DNA from: Pseudomonas sp. CROZ-RG-20F-R04-15
GTDB taxonomy: Bacteria; Pseudomonadota; Gammaproteobacteria; Pseudomonadales; Pseudomonadaceae
Reading direction: 5' to 3'
Assembly: GCF_022662375.1 (NCBI RefSeq)
Contig: NZ_JAKNQL010000014.1
Span: 1-64,000, forward strand
Length of the DNA: 64,000 nucleotides
In this document: piece by piece, positions 24,545-32,401 of the stretch
Numbering within the stretch: the stretch's first letter is position 1
Layout of the letters: the number at the start of each line of letters is the position of its first letter
Notes under the pieces: generated by a model
Seen by the model: the letters and a program-made list of their open reading frames with translations, nothing else
Database searches by the model: none
Told to the model about the DNA's origin: nothing
Program-made: the position numbers and the translations under genes

Positions 24545-25747
24545 TTATGCCTCGGCTTGGGCTTGCGCCAGTGCCCGGGCATTCTGCAGACGGCGGGTGA
24601 GCAGCGCCACGCACACCACGAGTAAACCGCACAGGCTGATGACGATTGCCATCGGCACAGCGCTGCCGTCGTGCAACACCCCCACCAGTGCCGAAGCCCC
24701 AGCGGCGACACTGAATTGCATGCAACCGAGCAGCGCCGAGGCACTGCCGGCGCGCGCGCCCTGCCCGTTCATGGCGCAGGCTGCTGCGTTGGGGCTGATG
24801 CAACCCAGGCTCGATACGCAGATGAACAGTGGGATCAGCAGCGGCCACAAGGATTGGGTATGCATCGCGCTGACCGCGAGCAGCGTCAGCCCGGCAGCGA
24901 AATAAACCCACACCGCCCGCGACAGCAGGAATGCCGGACCGCGTTTGGCCAACAACCGCGCGTTGACCTGCGCGACCAGAATGAACCCCGCCGCATTGGT
25001 GCCGAACAGCCAGCCAAAATGCTCGGCCGGCACGCCATACAGTTTGATGAAGATGAACGGTGAGCCGGCAATGTAGGCAAACATCCCGGCGATGGCGATG
25101 CCACCGGTCAGGGCATGGCCGAGATAAACCCGATCCTTGAGCAAGCGCCCGTACTGACGCAGCGCGCCGGACAGCGGCTGACGCGGCATATTCGCCGGCA
25201 TACTTTCCGGCAGACCCAGCGCCACCGCCAAACCGGCCAGCGCGCTGAACCCGGTCAGCACCAGGAAGATCGACTGCCAGCCGATGGTGTTGACCAGCAG
25301 ACCGCCGAGCATCGGCGCCAGAATCGGCGCCAGGCCCATCACCAGCATCAATTGCGAGAAAACTTTCGCCGAGCCCACCGCGTCGCATTTGTCGCTGACC
25401 ACCGCCCGGGAAATCACCATCCCCGCACAGCCGCCCAACGCCTGGACGAAGCGCGCACCGATCAGCCATTCCAGATTCGGCGCATAAGCACAGGCCAGCG
25501 ACGCCAGAGTGAACAGGGCAAGTCCGACGAGCAACGGAATCCGCCGACCAAAGCGATCGGCTACCGGGCCATAAGCCAGTTGGCCGATGGACAACCCGGC
25601 GAAATACGCTGCCAGCGTCATCTGCACATGTTTCTCGTCGGTGCCGAACGCCAGCGCCATCGAGGGAAAGGCAGGTAAATAGAAGTCGATCGCCAAGGGC
25701 CCGAAGGCGGTCAAGGCACCGAGAATCAGAATGGTACGGAAGTTCAT
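24545..25747 (-). CDS. Bcr/CflA-family multidrug efflux MFS transporter
   Basis: A 400-residue, 12-segment drug:proton antiporter of the inner membrane. Family sequence is clear: FGPLAIDFYLPAFPSMA in segment 1, GPVADRFGRRIPLLVG in the first loop, and QALGGCAGMVISRAVVSD in segment 4 (motif C-like). Relatives export bicyclomycin, chloramphenicol or other drugs. It stands alone between a small hypothetical gene and copZ. Confidence 0.9.
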   Translation of the reverse strand: MNFRTILILGALTAFGPLAIDFYLPAFPSMALAFGTDEKHVQMTLAAYFAGLSIGQLAYGPVADRFGRRIPLLVGLALFTLASLACAYAPNLEWLIGARFVQALGGCAGMVISRAVVSDKCDAVGSAKVFSQLMLVMGLAPILAPMLGGLLVNTIGWQSIFLVLTGFSALAGLAVALGLPESMPANMPRQPLSGALRQYGRLLKDRVYLGHALTGGIAIAGMFAYIAGSPFIFIKLYGVPAEHFGWLFGTNAAGFILVAQVNARLLAKRGPAFLLSRAVWVYFAAGLTLLAVSAMHTQSLWPLLIPLFICVSSLGCISPNAAACAMNGQGARAGSASALLGCMQFSVAAGASALVGVLHDGSAVPMAIVISLCGLLVVCVALLTRRLQNARALAQAQAEA

Positions 25748-25836
25748 CAGGCATCCAGGTTGGCAAGTCGGCAGCCCGACAGTCTAGCCGCGCCCGGACG
25801 CCTTGAACATTCCGATAGCTCGCTAACTATAAAACT

Positions 25837-26034
25837 TCAGACGAGTTTCACTGCGTAGCCCTCTTCGCTGATGACCTCAATCACTTGCTCGGCACTCAGC
25901 GCGCTCTCGACGCCCACCTCTTTCGCCGCCAGATCGACCCGCACGCTGGCCGCCGGATCTTTGGCCTGAACCGCGCTGGTAATGGCTTTGACGCAGTGAC
26001 CGCAGGACATGCCTTGAACGTTGAACACTTGCAT
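25837..26034 (-). CDS. copZ: Copper chaperone (HMA domain)
   Basis: A 65-residue cytoplasmic Cu(I) chaperone with one heavy-metal-associated domain: the metal site is GMSCGHC (Cys10 and Cys13) and the fold ends with EEGYAVKLV. It would pass Cu(I) to the CopA ATPase encoded 0.7 kb away on the other strand. AAGGAGT precedes the ATG, and a CueR-type promoter lies 31-61 bp upstream of the start. Confidence 0.92.
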   Translation of the reverse strand: MQVFNVQGMSCGHCVKAITSAVQAKDPAASVRVDLAAKEVGVESALSAEQVIEVISEEGYAVKLV

Positions 26035-26064
26035 GGAATGACTCCTTTGAGTGAGGTTGCCAGC

Positions 26065-26095
26065 AGTTTCGAGCTTGCCACGATGGCAAGGTCAA
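26065..26095 (-). promoter_or_regulatory. CueR-type promoter of copZ
   Basis: On the minus strand: -35 TTGACC (26090-26095), a 19-bp spacer with the dyad CTTGCC-ATCG-TGGCAAG, and a weak -10 GAAACT. The long spacer and dyad match CueR-activated promoters (such as copA in E. coli). Confidence 0.8.
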
Positions 26096-26181
26096 GTTCT
26101 GCAATAAACTGCCGGGCTGGCATTCGGCGCCGCGCTCGGCCAAGCTGCGTACATCAATGACTCGATTCAGGAGATTCAGCC

Positions 26182-26565
26182 ATGCGCTGGTCAGCTTTCA
26201 GCCTGTTTGGCTTTCTCAGTCTCTTTGCCGCGCTGCCCTCGGCCAACGCGACCGGCGAGGACTACGCCGTTCTGATCATCTCGCGTGAGCGTCTGGAAGT
26301 GCCGACGTCCTGTGAGATCGGCGTGTACATCCAGGATCAGTTTGCCGGGCGACTGCTTCAGGAGCAGTCCACATCGTTCAACCTGCAACACGGCACGTTT
26401 TCCATTCGCCTGAAACTGGAGCCGGGCCAAGTGCCGGGTTGTCAACCAGGCATGCTGGCGCCACCGGCGCAGGAAATCTCGCTCAAGGCCGGCGATGTCG
26501 TGAAGTACCGGATCGCGACATCTGCCAAAGGTTTGTACCTGCGCCCCGCCGCCCTCGAATACTGA
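26182..26565 (+). CDS. Secreted hypothetical protein next to copper genes
   Basis: A 127-residue protein with a signal peptide (MRWSAFSLFGFLSLFAALPS, cleavage after ANA). The mature part is mostly beta and has two cysteines (PTSCEIGVYI and VPGCQPGM) that could form a disulfide. I do not recognise the family. AGGAG precedes ATG 26182. It sits between copZ and copA, but it lies upstream of the CueR-type promoter of copA, so it need not be copper-controlled. Confidence 0.7.
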   Translation: MRWSAFSLFGFLSLFAALPSANATGEDYAVLIISRERLEVPTSCEIGVYIQDQFAGRLLQEQSTSFNLQHGTFSIRLKLEPGQVPGCQPGMLAPPAQEISLKAGDVVKYRIATSAKGLYLRPAALEY

Positions 26566-26576
26566 GTACATCAAAC

Positions 26577-26668
26577 CTGTGGGAGCGAGCCTGCTCGCGA
26601 AAGCGGTGTGTCATTCAGCGATGAAGCTGAATGGGACGGCCCCTTCGCGAGCAGGCTCGCTCCCACAG
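26577..26668. repeat. REP hairpin pair
   Basis: Inverted REP cores (CTGTGGGAGCGAGC.. at the left, ..GCTCGCTCCCACAG at the right) enclose a smaller ATTCAGC/GCTGAAT hairpin. It lies between the secreted protein gene and the copA promoter. Confidence 0.92.
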
Positions 26669-26698
26669 TTGGTTTTGCGGCGCGTCAAAGAATGGCAC

Positions 26699-26729
26699 TT
26701 GACCTTGCCCGCATGGCAAGGTTGATCCT
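26699..26729 (+). promoter_or_regulatory. CueR-type promoter of copA
   Basis: TTGACC (26699-26704), a 19-bp spacer carrying the dyad CCTTGCC-CGCA-TGGCAAGG, and a weak -10 GATCCT, 31 bp before the copA start. It is nearly identical in design to the copZ promoter on the other strand, so CueR should induce both. Confidence 0.85.
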
Positions 26730-26759
26730 TGTAGGCATCCACTACAGGGAGTACGACCG

Positions 26760-29153
26760 ATGTCCGATTCCATCACGTTCGATCTGCCGATTGCCGGCAT
26801 GACCTGCGCCAGTTGCGCCGGGCGCGTCGAGCGGGCCTTGAGCAAAGTCAGCGGCGCCAGTGCCGTCAGCGTCAATCTCGCCACCGAGCAGGCCCGTGTG
26901 CAGGCGCCAGGCGACAGTCTGCCGGCGTTGATGGACGCGGTCGAACGCGCCGGTTACAGCGTCCCGCAGCAGACGATCGAATTGAATATCGAAGGCATGA
27001 CCTGCGCGTCCTGCGTCGGTCGCGTCGAGCGCGCCCTGAACAAAGTCCCCGGTGTGAAAAGCGTCAGCGTCAACCTCGCCAACGAACGCGCCCACCTCGA
27101 ACTGCTCGGCCAGGTCGATCCGCAAACCTTGCTCGAAGCCGTCACCAAGGCCGGTTATTCGGCCAGCATCTGGCAAGCCGAACACCCGCAACCCGATAAC
27201 CAGCAACAGAAGCTGAAGCATGAGCGCTGGGCGCTGATCTGCGCGATCGCCCTGGCGCTGCCGCTGGTGGCGCCGATGTTGCTGCAACCGTTCGGCATTC
27301 ACTGGATGCTCCCGGCCTGGGCGCAATTCGCCCTCGCCACGCCGGTGCAGTTCATTTTCGGTGCGCGTTTTTATGTCGCCGCGTGGAAAGCCGTGCGTGC
27401 CGGAGCGGGCAACATGGACTTGCTGGTCGCCCTCGGCACCAGTGCCGGTTACGGCTTGAGCCTGTATGAGTGGGCCACCGCTGCCGGGCGCATGCCGCAT
27501 CTGTATTTCGAAGCGTCGGCAGTCGTCATCGCTTTGGTGCTGCTCGGCAAATATCTGGAGAGCCGCGCCAAACGCCAGACCGCCAGCGCCATCCGCGCCC
27601 TTGAGGCGTTACGCCCGGAACGGGCCATTCAAGTAATCGACGGTCACGAGCAGGATGTCGCCATCAGCGCTTTGCGCCTGAATGATCTAGTGCTGGTCAA
27701 ACCCGGCGAGCGCTTCCCGGTCGACGGCGAAGTCATCGAAGGCCAGAGCCACGCCGATGAAGCACTGATCAGCGGCGAGAGCCTGCCGGTGCCGAAACAA
27801 CCGGGCGATAAAGTTACCGGCGGTGCGATCAACGGCGAAGGTCGCCTGCTGGTGCGCACTCAGGCGCTCGGCGCGGAAACCGTGCTGGCGCGCATCATTC
27901 GTTTGGTGGAAGACGCTCAAGCCGCGAAAGCACCAATCCAGAAACTGGTGGATAAGGTCAGCCAGATCTTTGTGCCGACGGTGTTGCTGATTGCCTTGGC
28001 AACGCTGGTCGGCTGGTGGCTCTACGGCACCCCCATGGAAACCGCGTTGATCAATGCTGTCGCGGTGCTGGTCATCGCCTGCCCCTGTGCACTGGGCCTC
28101 GCCACGCCGACCGCGATCATGGCCGGCACCGGCGTAGCGGCGCGTCACGGCATTCTGATCAAGGATGCCGAAGCGCTGGAACGCGCCCATGAAGTCAGCA
28201 GTGTGGTGTTCGACAAGACCGGCACGCTGACCTCTGGCACGCCGCGTATCGCCCATTTCAGCGCGGTGAATGGCGATGAAGACACCTTGCTGAAACTGGC
28301 CGGCGCGCTGCAACGCGGCAGCGAACACCCGTTGGCCAAAGCGGTGCTCGACGCCGCAGCGGAACGAGGACTGCACGTACCGGATGTCAGCGACAGCCAG
28401 TCGCTCACTGGTCGCGGCATCGCTGGCAATCTCGATGGCCGACGTCTGGCCTTGGGCAATCGCCGCATGCTTGAAGAAAGTGCTTTGAGCGCCGGCAATC
28501 TGAGCGAATCCGCCCAAGCCTGGGAAGCCGAGGGCCGCACCCTGTCATGGTTGATCGAGCAAAGTCCTGAACCGCAAGTGCTCGGCTTGTTCGCTTTCGG
28601 TGACACCCTCAAACCCGGGGCACTGGAAGCCGTGCAACAACTCGCCGCCCGGGATATCCACAGCCATCTGCTGACCGGCGACAACCGTGGCAGCGCACGT
28701 GTGGTCGCCGAAGCGCTGGGCATCAGCAACGTCCACGCCGAAGTGCTGCCGGCGGACAAAGCCGCCACCGTCGCCGAGCTGAAAAAAACCGGTGTGGTCG
28801 CCATGGTCGGTGACGGCATCAACGATGCCCCGGCCCTCGCCGCTGCCGACATCGGCATCGCCATGGGCGGCGGCACCGACGTGGCCATGCACGCGGCGGG
28901 CATTACCCTGATGCGCGGCGATCCACGGTTGGTGCCGGCGGCGCTGGAAATCAGCCGCAAGACTTACGCGAAGATCCGTCAGAACCTGTTCTGGGCCTTC
29001 GTCTACAACCTGATCGGCATTCCGCTAGCGGCGTTTGGTTTCCTTAATCCGGTGCTGGCCGGTGCGGCGATGGCATTGTCGAGCGTCAGCGTGGTGAGCA
29101 ATGCGCTACTGTTGAAAACCTGGAAACCCAAGGACCTGGAGGAACACCGATGA
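26760..29153 (+). CDS. copA: Cu(I)-exporting P1B-type ATPase
   Basis: A 797-residue inner-membrane pump that exports Cu(I) with ATP hydrolysis. Two N-terminal HMA domains carry GMTCASC (Cys16/Cys19, and again near residue 85). The membrane metal site CPC is at residues 441-443 (VIACPCALGLATP); the phosphorylation site is Asp485 in DKTGTLT; the HP motif is GSEHPLAKAVL; the hinge is GDGINDAPALAAADIG. All key residues are intact. GGGAG precedes ATG 26760, and cueR overlaps its stop codon, forming a copA-cueR operon under a CueR-type promoter. Confidence 0.97.
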   Translation: MSDSITFDLPIAGMTCASCAGRVERALSKVSGASAVSVNLATEQARVQAPGDSLPALMDAVERAGYSVPQQTIELNIEGMTCASCVGRVERALNKVPGVKSVSVNLANERAHLELLGQVDPQTLLEAVTKAGYSASIWQAEHPQPDNQQQKLKHERWALICAIALALPLVAPMLLQPFGIHWMLPAWAQFALATPVQFIFGARFYVAAWKAVRAGAGNMDLLVALGTSAGYGLSLYEWATAAGRMPHLYFEASAVVIALVLLGKYLESRAKRQTASAIRALEALRPERAIQVIDGHEQDVAISALRLNDLVLVKPGERFPVDGEVIEGQSHADEALISGESLPVPKQPGDKVTGGAINGEGRLLVRTQALGAETVLARIIRLVEDAQAAKAPIQKLVDKVSQIFVPTVLLIALATLVGWWLYGTPMETALINAVAVLVIACPCALGLATPTAIMAGTGVAARHGILIKDAEALERAHEVSSVVFDKTGTLTSGTPRIAHFSAVNGDEDTLLKLAGALQRGSEHPLAKAVLDAAAERGLHVPDVSDSQSLTGRGIAGNLDGRRLALGNRRMLEESALSAGNLSESAQAWEAEGRTLSWLIEQSPEPQVLGLFAFGDTLKPGALEAVQQLAARDIHSHLLTGDNRGSARVVAEALGISNVHAEVLPADKAATVAELKKTGVVAMVGDGINDAPALAAADIGIAMGGGTDVAMHAAGITLMRGDPRLVPAALEISRKTYAKIRQNLFWAFVYNLIGIPLAAFGFLNPVLAGAAMALSSVSVVSNALLLKTWKPKDLEEHR

Positions 29154-29563
29154 ACATCGGCCAAGCGGCCAGGCACAGTGGCCTGAGCGCAAAAATGATC
29201 CGTTATTACGAGTCGATCGGTTTGCTCAAAGCGGCCCAGCGCACCGACAGCGGTTACCGGGTCTACGGCGATGATGACCTGCACACGCTGGCATTCATCA
29301 AGCGCTCACGGGATCTGGGTTTTTCTTTGGAAGAGGTCGGCAAATTGCTGACCCTCTGGCAGGACCGCCAACGCGCCAGCGCCGATGTGAAGGCCTTGGC
29401 CCGCCAGCACATCGACGAGTTGAATCAGAAGATCCGCGAGCTCGGCGAGTTGCGCGACACTCTGCAAGACCTGGTTGAGCACTGCAACGGCGACCACCGC
29501 CCCGATTGCCCGATCCTCAAGGAACTGGCGTCGGGCTGCTGCGCGCAACCCGCCCGCGCTTGA
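29150..29563 (+). CDS. cueR: Copper-responsive MerR-family activator
   Basis: A 137-residue Cu(I) sensor. The N-terminal winged helix (MNIGQAARHSGLSAKMIRYY) is followed by the dimerisation helix and the metal-binding loop with Cys112 and Cys120 (HCNGDHRPDC), the same positions as in E. coli CueR; extra cysteines occur in the tail (SGCCAQP). Its ATG overlaps the copA TGA (ATGA), so it is made together with its target pump. Its last 47 bp overlap the 3' end of the opposing MFS gene. Confidence 0.95.
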   Translation: MNIGQAARHSGLSAKMIRYYESIGLLKAAQRTDSGYRVYGDDDLHTLAFIKRSRDLGFSLEEVGKLLTLWQDRQRASADVKALARQHIDELNQKIRELGELRDTLQDLVEHCNGDHRPDCPILKELASGCCAQPARA

Positions 29564-30725
29564 GCGCCAGAGCTTTCATCAGCAACAAGGTACTGAGCGG
29601 GATGCCGTGGAACAGCATGACCACGGCACCCGGCGCCCACCATCCGTAGAACGGCGCGGCGATGAGCATGCCGATGCCGAATCCGGTCATTTGCAGCAAG
29701 GTCAGGACGCTGAAAATCGGCAAGCGCAACTGCTCAGGTTCGCGCTGCAGCCGCGACATCAACCCGACTTCGGAAAAACCGTCACCCAGTCCCGCCGGCA
29801 ATGAAAACAGCAGCAGACCATAGAGACTGTGCTGCTGGAACATCAGGATAAAGCCGCAGGACATCAGCGCCACGCCGAAGAAAAACCGCCGTTCCAGATG
29901 GCTGTTGTCCGAGCCCTTGAGACGACTGGCGACTCGTGCGCCCAGCAGTTTGCCGCTGGCCCATACCGCGAGCATCAGGCCCAGCGTGGTGCTCGCCGAC
30001 TCTGGCGTGAGCAGTTTCGAGATGATCGGAAAGCCAACGTTGTGCGCAGCGCTGCCCAAGGTGTCGGCCATGGTCACCGCGAGCATCGCGGCAATCACCG
30101 GTGCAGAGCGCAGGCCTTGCTTGAGTGCGGTCCATTCGCCGCGTCCGGTTTCCTCGTTGGCTGTTGCCGGTTCGAAACGCAGCGGCACAATCAACAACGC
30201 GGCCAGCAAATAGGTCAGCGCATTCAGGGCAAACACCGTTTCAAAGCCAAAACCCGCGACCAGCAAACCTGAAACCAGACTGCCGCCGACCATGGCCGCT
30301 GAAGACGCCGAAGTGATCCAGGCGTTGGCCTTGAGCAATTGCTCGGCAGGGATCAGACGCGGTAATTGACTGTTGAGGCCGATGGCGAACATCGAATTGC
30401 CCAGGCCCAGACCGAAAGCGATCATTGGCAGCAGCAAGGCTTGCTGGCTGACGGGCACGATCAACAGCAAACCGAGCACGCTGGCGCGCAGCAGATCGAA
30501 CGCGATCAGCGGTGCGCGTCCGCTGCATCGACGGTAAAACGCGGTGCCAATCAGGCTGGCCAATATCCCCCCGCCGACGCGACTGGCGAGGAAGATTCCG
30601 ACGCTCATTGCGCTGTTGCTCAGCAGGTAGACGTACGTGGCTAGCGCGACCATGTTGAGGAAGGCGCCGAAATCGGAGATCAGCCGAGCGGTGACGATCA
30701 GGTGGGTGTTGCGGGGGGTGGTCAC
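29517..30725 (-). CDS. MFS exporter, EntS/MFS_3-like
   Basis: A 402-residue, 12-segment major facilitator. MTTPRNTHLIVTARLISDFG opens the first segment; the loop motif is not the sugar-porter type, and overall it resembles the enterobactin exporter-like MFS_3 group. The substrate is unknown. Its stop codon lies 47 bp inside the convergent cueR gene, so the two transcripts overlap at their ends. Confidence 0.78.
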   Translation of the reverse strand: MTTPRNTHLIVTARLISDFGAFLNMVALATYVYLLSNSAMSVGIFLASRVGGGILASLIGTAFYRRCSGRAPLIAFDLLRASVLGLLLIVPVSQQALLLPMIAFGLGLGNSMFAIGLNSQLPRLIPAEQLLKANAWITSASSAAMVGGSLVSGLLVAGFGFETVFALNALTYLLAALLIVPLRFEPATANEETGRGEWTALKQGLRSAPVIAAMLAVTMADTLGSAAHNVGFPIISKLLTPESASTTLGLMLAVWASGKLLGARVASRLKGSDNSHLERRFFFGVALMSCGFILMFQQHSLYGLLLFSLPAGLGDGFSEVGLMSRLQREPEQLRLPIFSVLTLLQMTGFGIGMLIAAPFYGWWAPGAVVMLFHGIPLSTLLLMKALALKRGRVARSSPTPVP

Positions 30726-30790
30726 ATTCAGTCCTTGAGTGTGGGTGGAGCGGTGGACAGTAGACTTGAATTTGCGTTGATCCGAAAGAG

Positions 30791-31000
30791 GCCCCTCCTA
30801 ACCCTCTCCCAGGGGGAGAGGGGACTGATTGGGAGATGCTGTGGAGATACGCCGACCTGAAATTTCTTTACCGAATCCAAACAGGTCCAAATGCTGACCC
30901 CATCCAATCCATAATCGACCCGGTGTTTCAGGTCGATGTATGACGCCAGACACCTCGGTAAGCTCCCTCTCCCTCTGGGAGAGGGCTGGGGTGAGGGGTT
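30791..31000. repeat. Inverted pair of the CTCTCCC-type repeat unit (copy A)
   Basis: The left half begins CCCCTCCTAACCCTCTCCC and the right half is its complement ending GGGAGAGGGCTGGGGTGAGG. Each half continues inward with ACTGA..GG..TACGCCGACCTGAAA-like sequence. The same unit is seen at 34358-34586 (inverted pair), 54639-54738 and 55050-55149 (single). It looks like a small non-autonomous dispersed element. It fills most of the gene-free stretch 30726-31057. Confidence 0.7.
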
Positions 31001-31020
31001 TTGGGGCTTCCGGTTCAAAC

Positions 31021-31045
31021 AAAAAACCCGGCCGAAGCCGGGTTT
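31021..31045 (-). terminator. Rho-independent terminator of the RIO kinase gene
   Basis: On the minus strand AAACCCGGC-TTCG-GCCGGGTTT (31024-31045) is followed by a T-run (A21-A26 region on the plus strand). It lies 13 bp past the RIO gene stop. Confidence 0.9.
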
Positions 31046-31057
31046 CTCATCAAGCAA

Positions 31058-31954
31058 TCACTGCATCCACGGTGGTGGCGGCGGTTCGTCGGACTTGCCT
31101 TTCGGCTCGTCGTCCGCCGCACGGATGGCCTGCTTGCGTTCCTCGTCGAGGCGCGCTGCTTCGATCTCGCGCAACACCCCGCCAACGTCGGCCAGGTCTT
31201 CCGGATCATCGAACTCACCGGTCAGCACACTGTTCGGGTGCAAGGTGCCGGCTTCGTACAACGCCCACATTTCTTTCGCGTACTTGGTCAGTTTCAACTC
31301 CGGCGCAAAGCGCCCGAAGTACGAAGCCATGTTGCCGACATCCCGCTCCAGCATGCTGAACGCGTGGTTGTTGCCGGCCGCGTCGACCGCTTGCGGCAGG
31401 TCGATGATGACCGGGCCGGTCGGCGTCAGCAGCACGTTGAACTCCGAGAGGTCACCGTGCACCAGACCGGTACACAACATCAGCACGATCTGCGAAATCA
31501 GGAACGCGTGATACTCGCGCGCCTGATCCGGCTCCAGCACCACGTCGTTCAGACGCGGCGCGGCGTCGCCAAATTCGTCGGCCACCAGTTCCATCAACAG
31601 CACGCCGTCGAGGAAGTCGTAGGGTTTTGGCACCCGCACGCCGGCACCGGCCAGACGGAACAGCGCCGCCACTTCGGCGTTCTGCCAGGCATCTTCGGTC
31701 TCTTTGCGACCGAACTTGGAGCCTTTCGCCATCGCCCGCGCCTGTCGGCTGTTGCGAACCTTGCGGCCTTCCTGATACTCGGCCGCCTGGCGGAAACTGC
31801 GTTTGTTCGCCTCCTTGTAGACCTTTGCGCAACGTAACTGATTGCCGCAGCGCACCACATAAACAGCTGCTTCTTTACCACTCATCAGTGGGCGCAGCAC
31901 TTCGTCGACCAGACCGTCCTCGATCAGGGGTTCAATGCGTTTTGGAGTCTTCAT
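31058..31954 (-). CDS. RIO1-family serine protein kinase
   Basis: A 298-residue kinase of the RIO type, which in bacteria has no established target. Visible features: the ATP site SGKEAAVYVVRCG with the lysine in CAKVYKE, the catalytic loop LVHGDLSEFNVLL and the metal-binding Asp in VIIDLPQAVD. The C terminus is charged and ends in a proline run. It is the counterpart of the P. aeruginosa gene near PA4780. It is a single gene with its own terminator; the ribosome-binding site is weak. Confidence 0.9.
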   Translation of the reverse strand: MKTPKRIEPLIEDGLVDEVLRPLMSGKEAAVYVVRCGNQLRCAKVYKEANKRSFRQAAEYQEGRKVRNSRQARAMAKGSKFGRKETEDAWQNAEVAALFRLAGAGVRVPKPYDFLDGVLLMELVADEFGDAAPRLNDVVLEPDQAREYHAFLISQIVLMLCTGLVHGDLSEFNVLLTPTGPVIIDLPQAVDAAGNNHAFSMLERDVGNMASYFGRFAPELKLTKYAKEMWALYEAGTLHPNSVLTGEFDDPEDLADVGGVLREIEAARLDEERKQAIRAADDEPKGKSDEPPPPPWMQ

Positions 31955-32225
31955 CAGCTTTTATTGTGGGTCCTTTATTACCAAACACGCGAATGTCACT
32001 CGTTATACGGCAATCCTCGCACAACGGGGAGGGGTTGCCGACCTGTGAACGTTGAGAATGCACACACTGTGCCGGATTAAACAGGGCCAACTCTGCGCTC
32101 GCGCATCGACCGTGGGGAATCATAGCCGAGCCTGTTGTACTTGTTGGTACATGTCTTCGAGGGCATTTGCGACAGAATCTGACACAAGGGTTAATACCAT
32201 CCGGAAGATTTTTTCGAAGCCGCCT

Positions 32226-32251
32226 CAATTTCCCTGTTTTGCAGCCGAAGT
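32226..32251 (+). promoter_or_regulatory. Possible FliA (sigma-28) promoter of the chemoreceptor
   Basis: TCAA-N15-GCCGAAGT starts one base before 32226 and resembles the flagellar sigma consensus (TCAA/TAAA-N15-GCCGATAA), 150 bp before the chemoreceptor start. Two of the last four -10 bases differ from consensus. The rest of the 447-bp gap 31955-32401 shows no gene. Confidence 0.4.
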
Positions 32252-32401
32252 CCTCAATGACAGAGGGATTTGTCCGACAATCGTTCCAAAAAAATCAGCG
32301 ATGTCGCACTCAGGGAAACGGGTGATCCACAACGTTTTCGGCTGCCAATAAACCACAAGTCATCTGCACTGCGTGGGCCTACAAGAAAATCTGGAGCGCG
32401 G

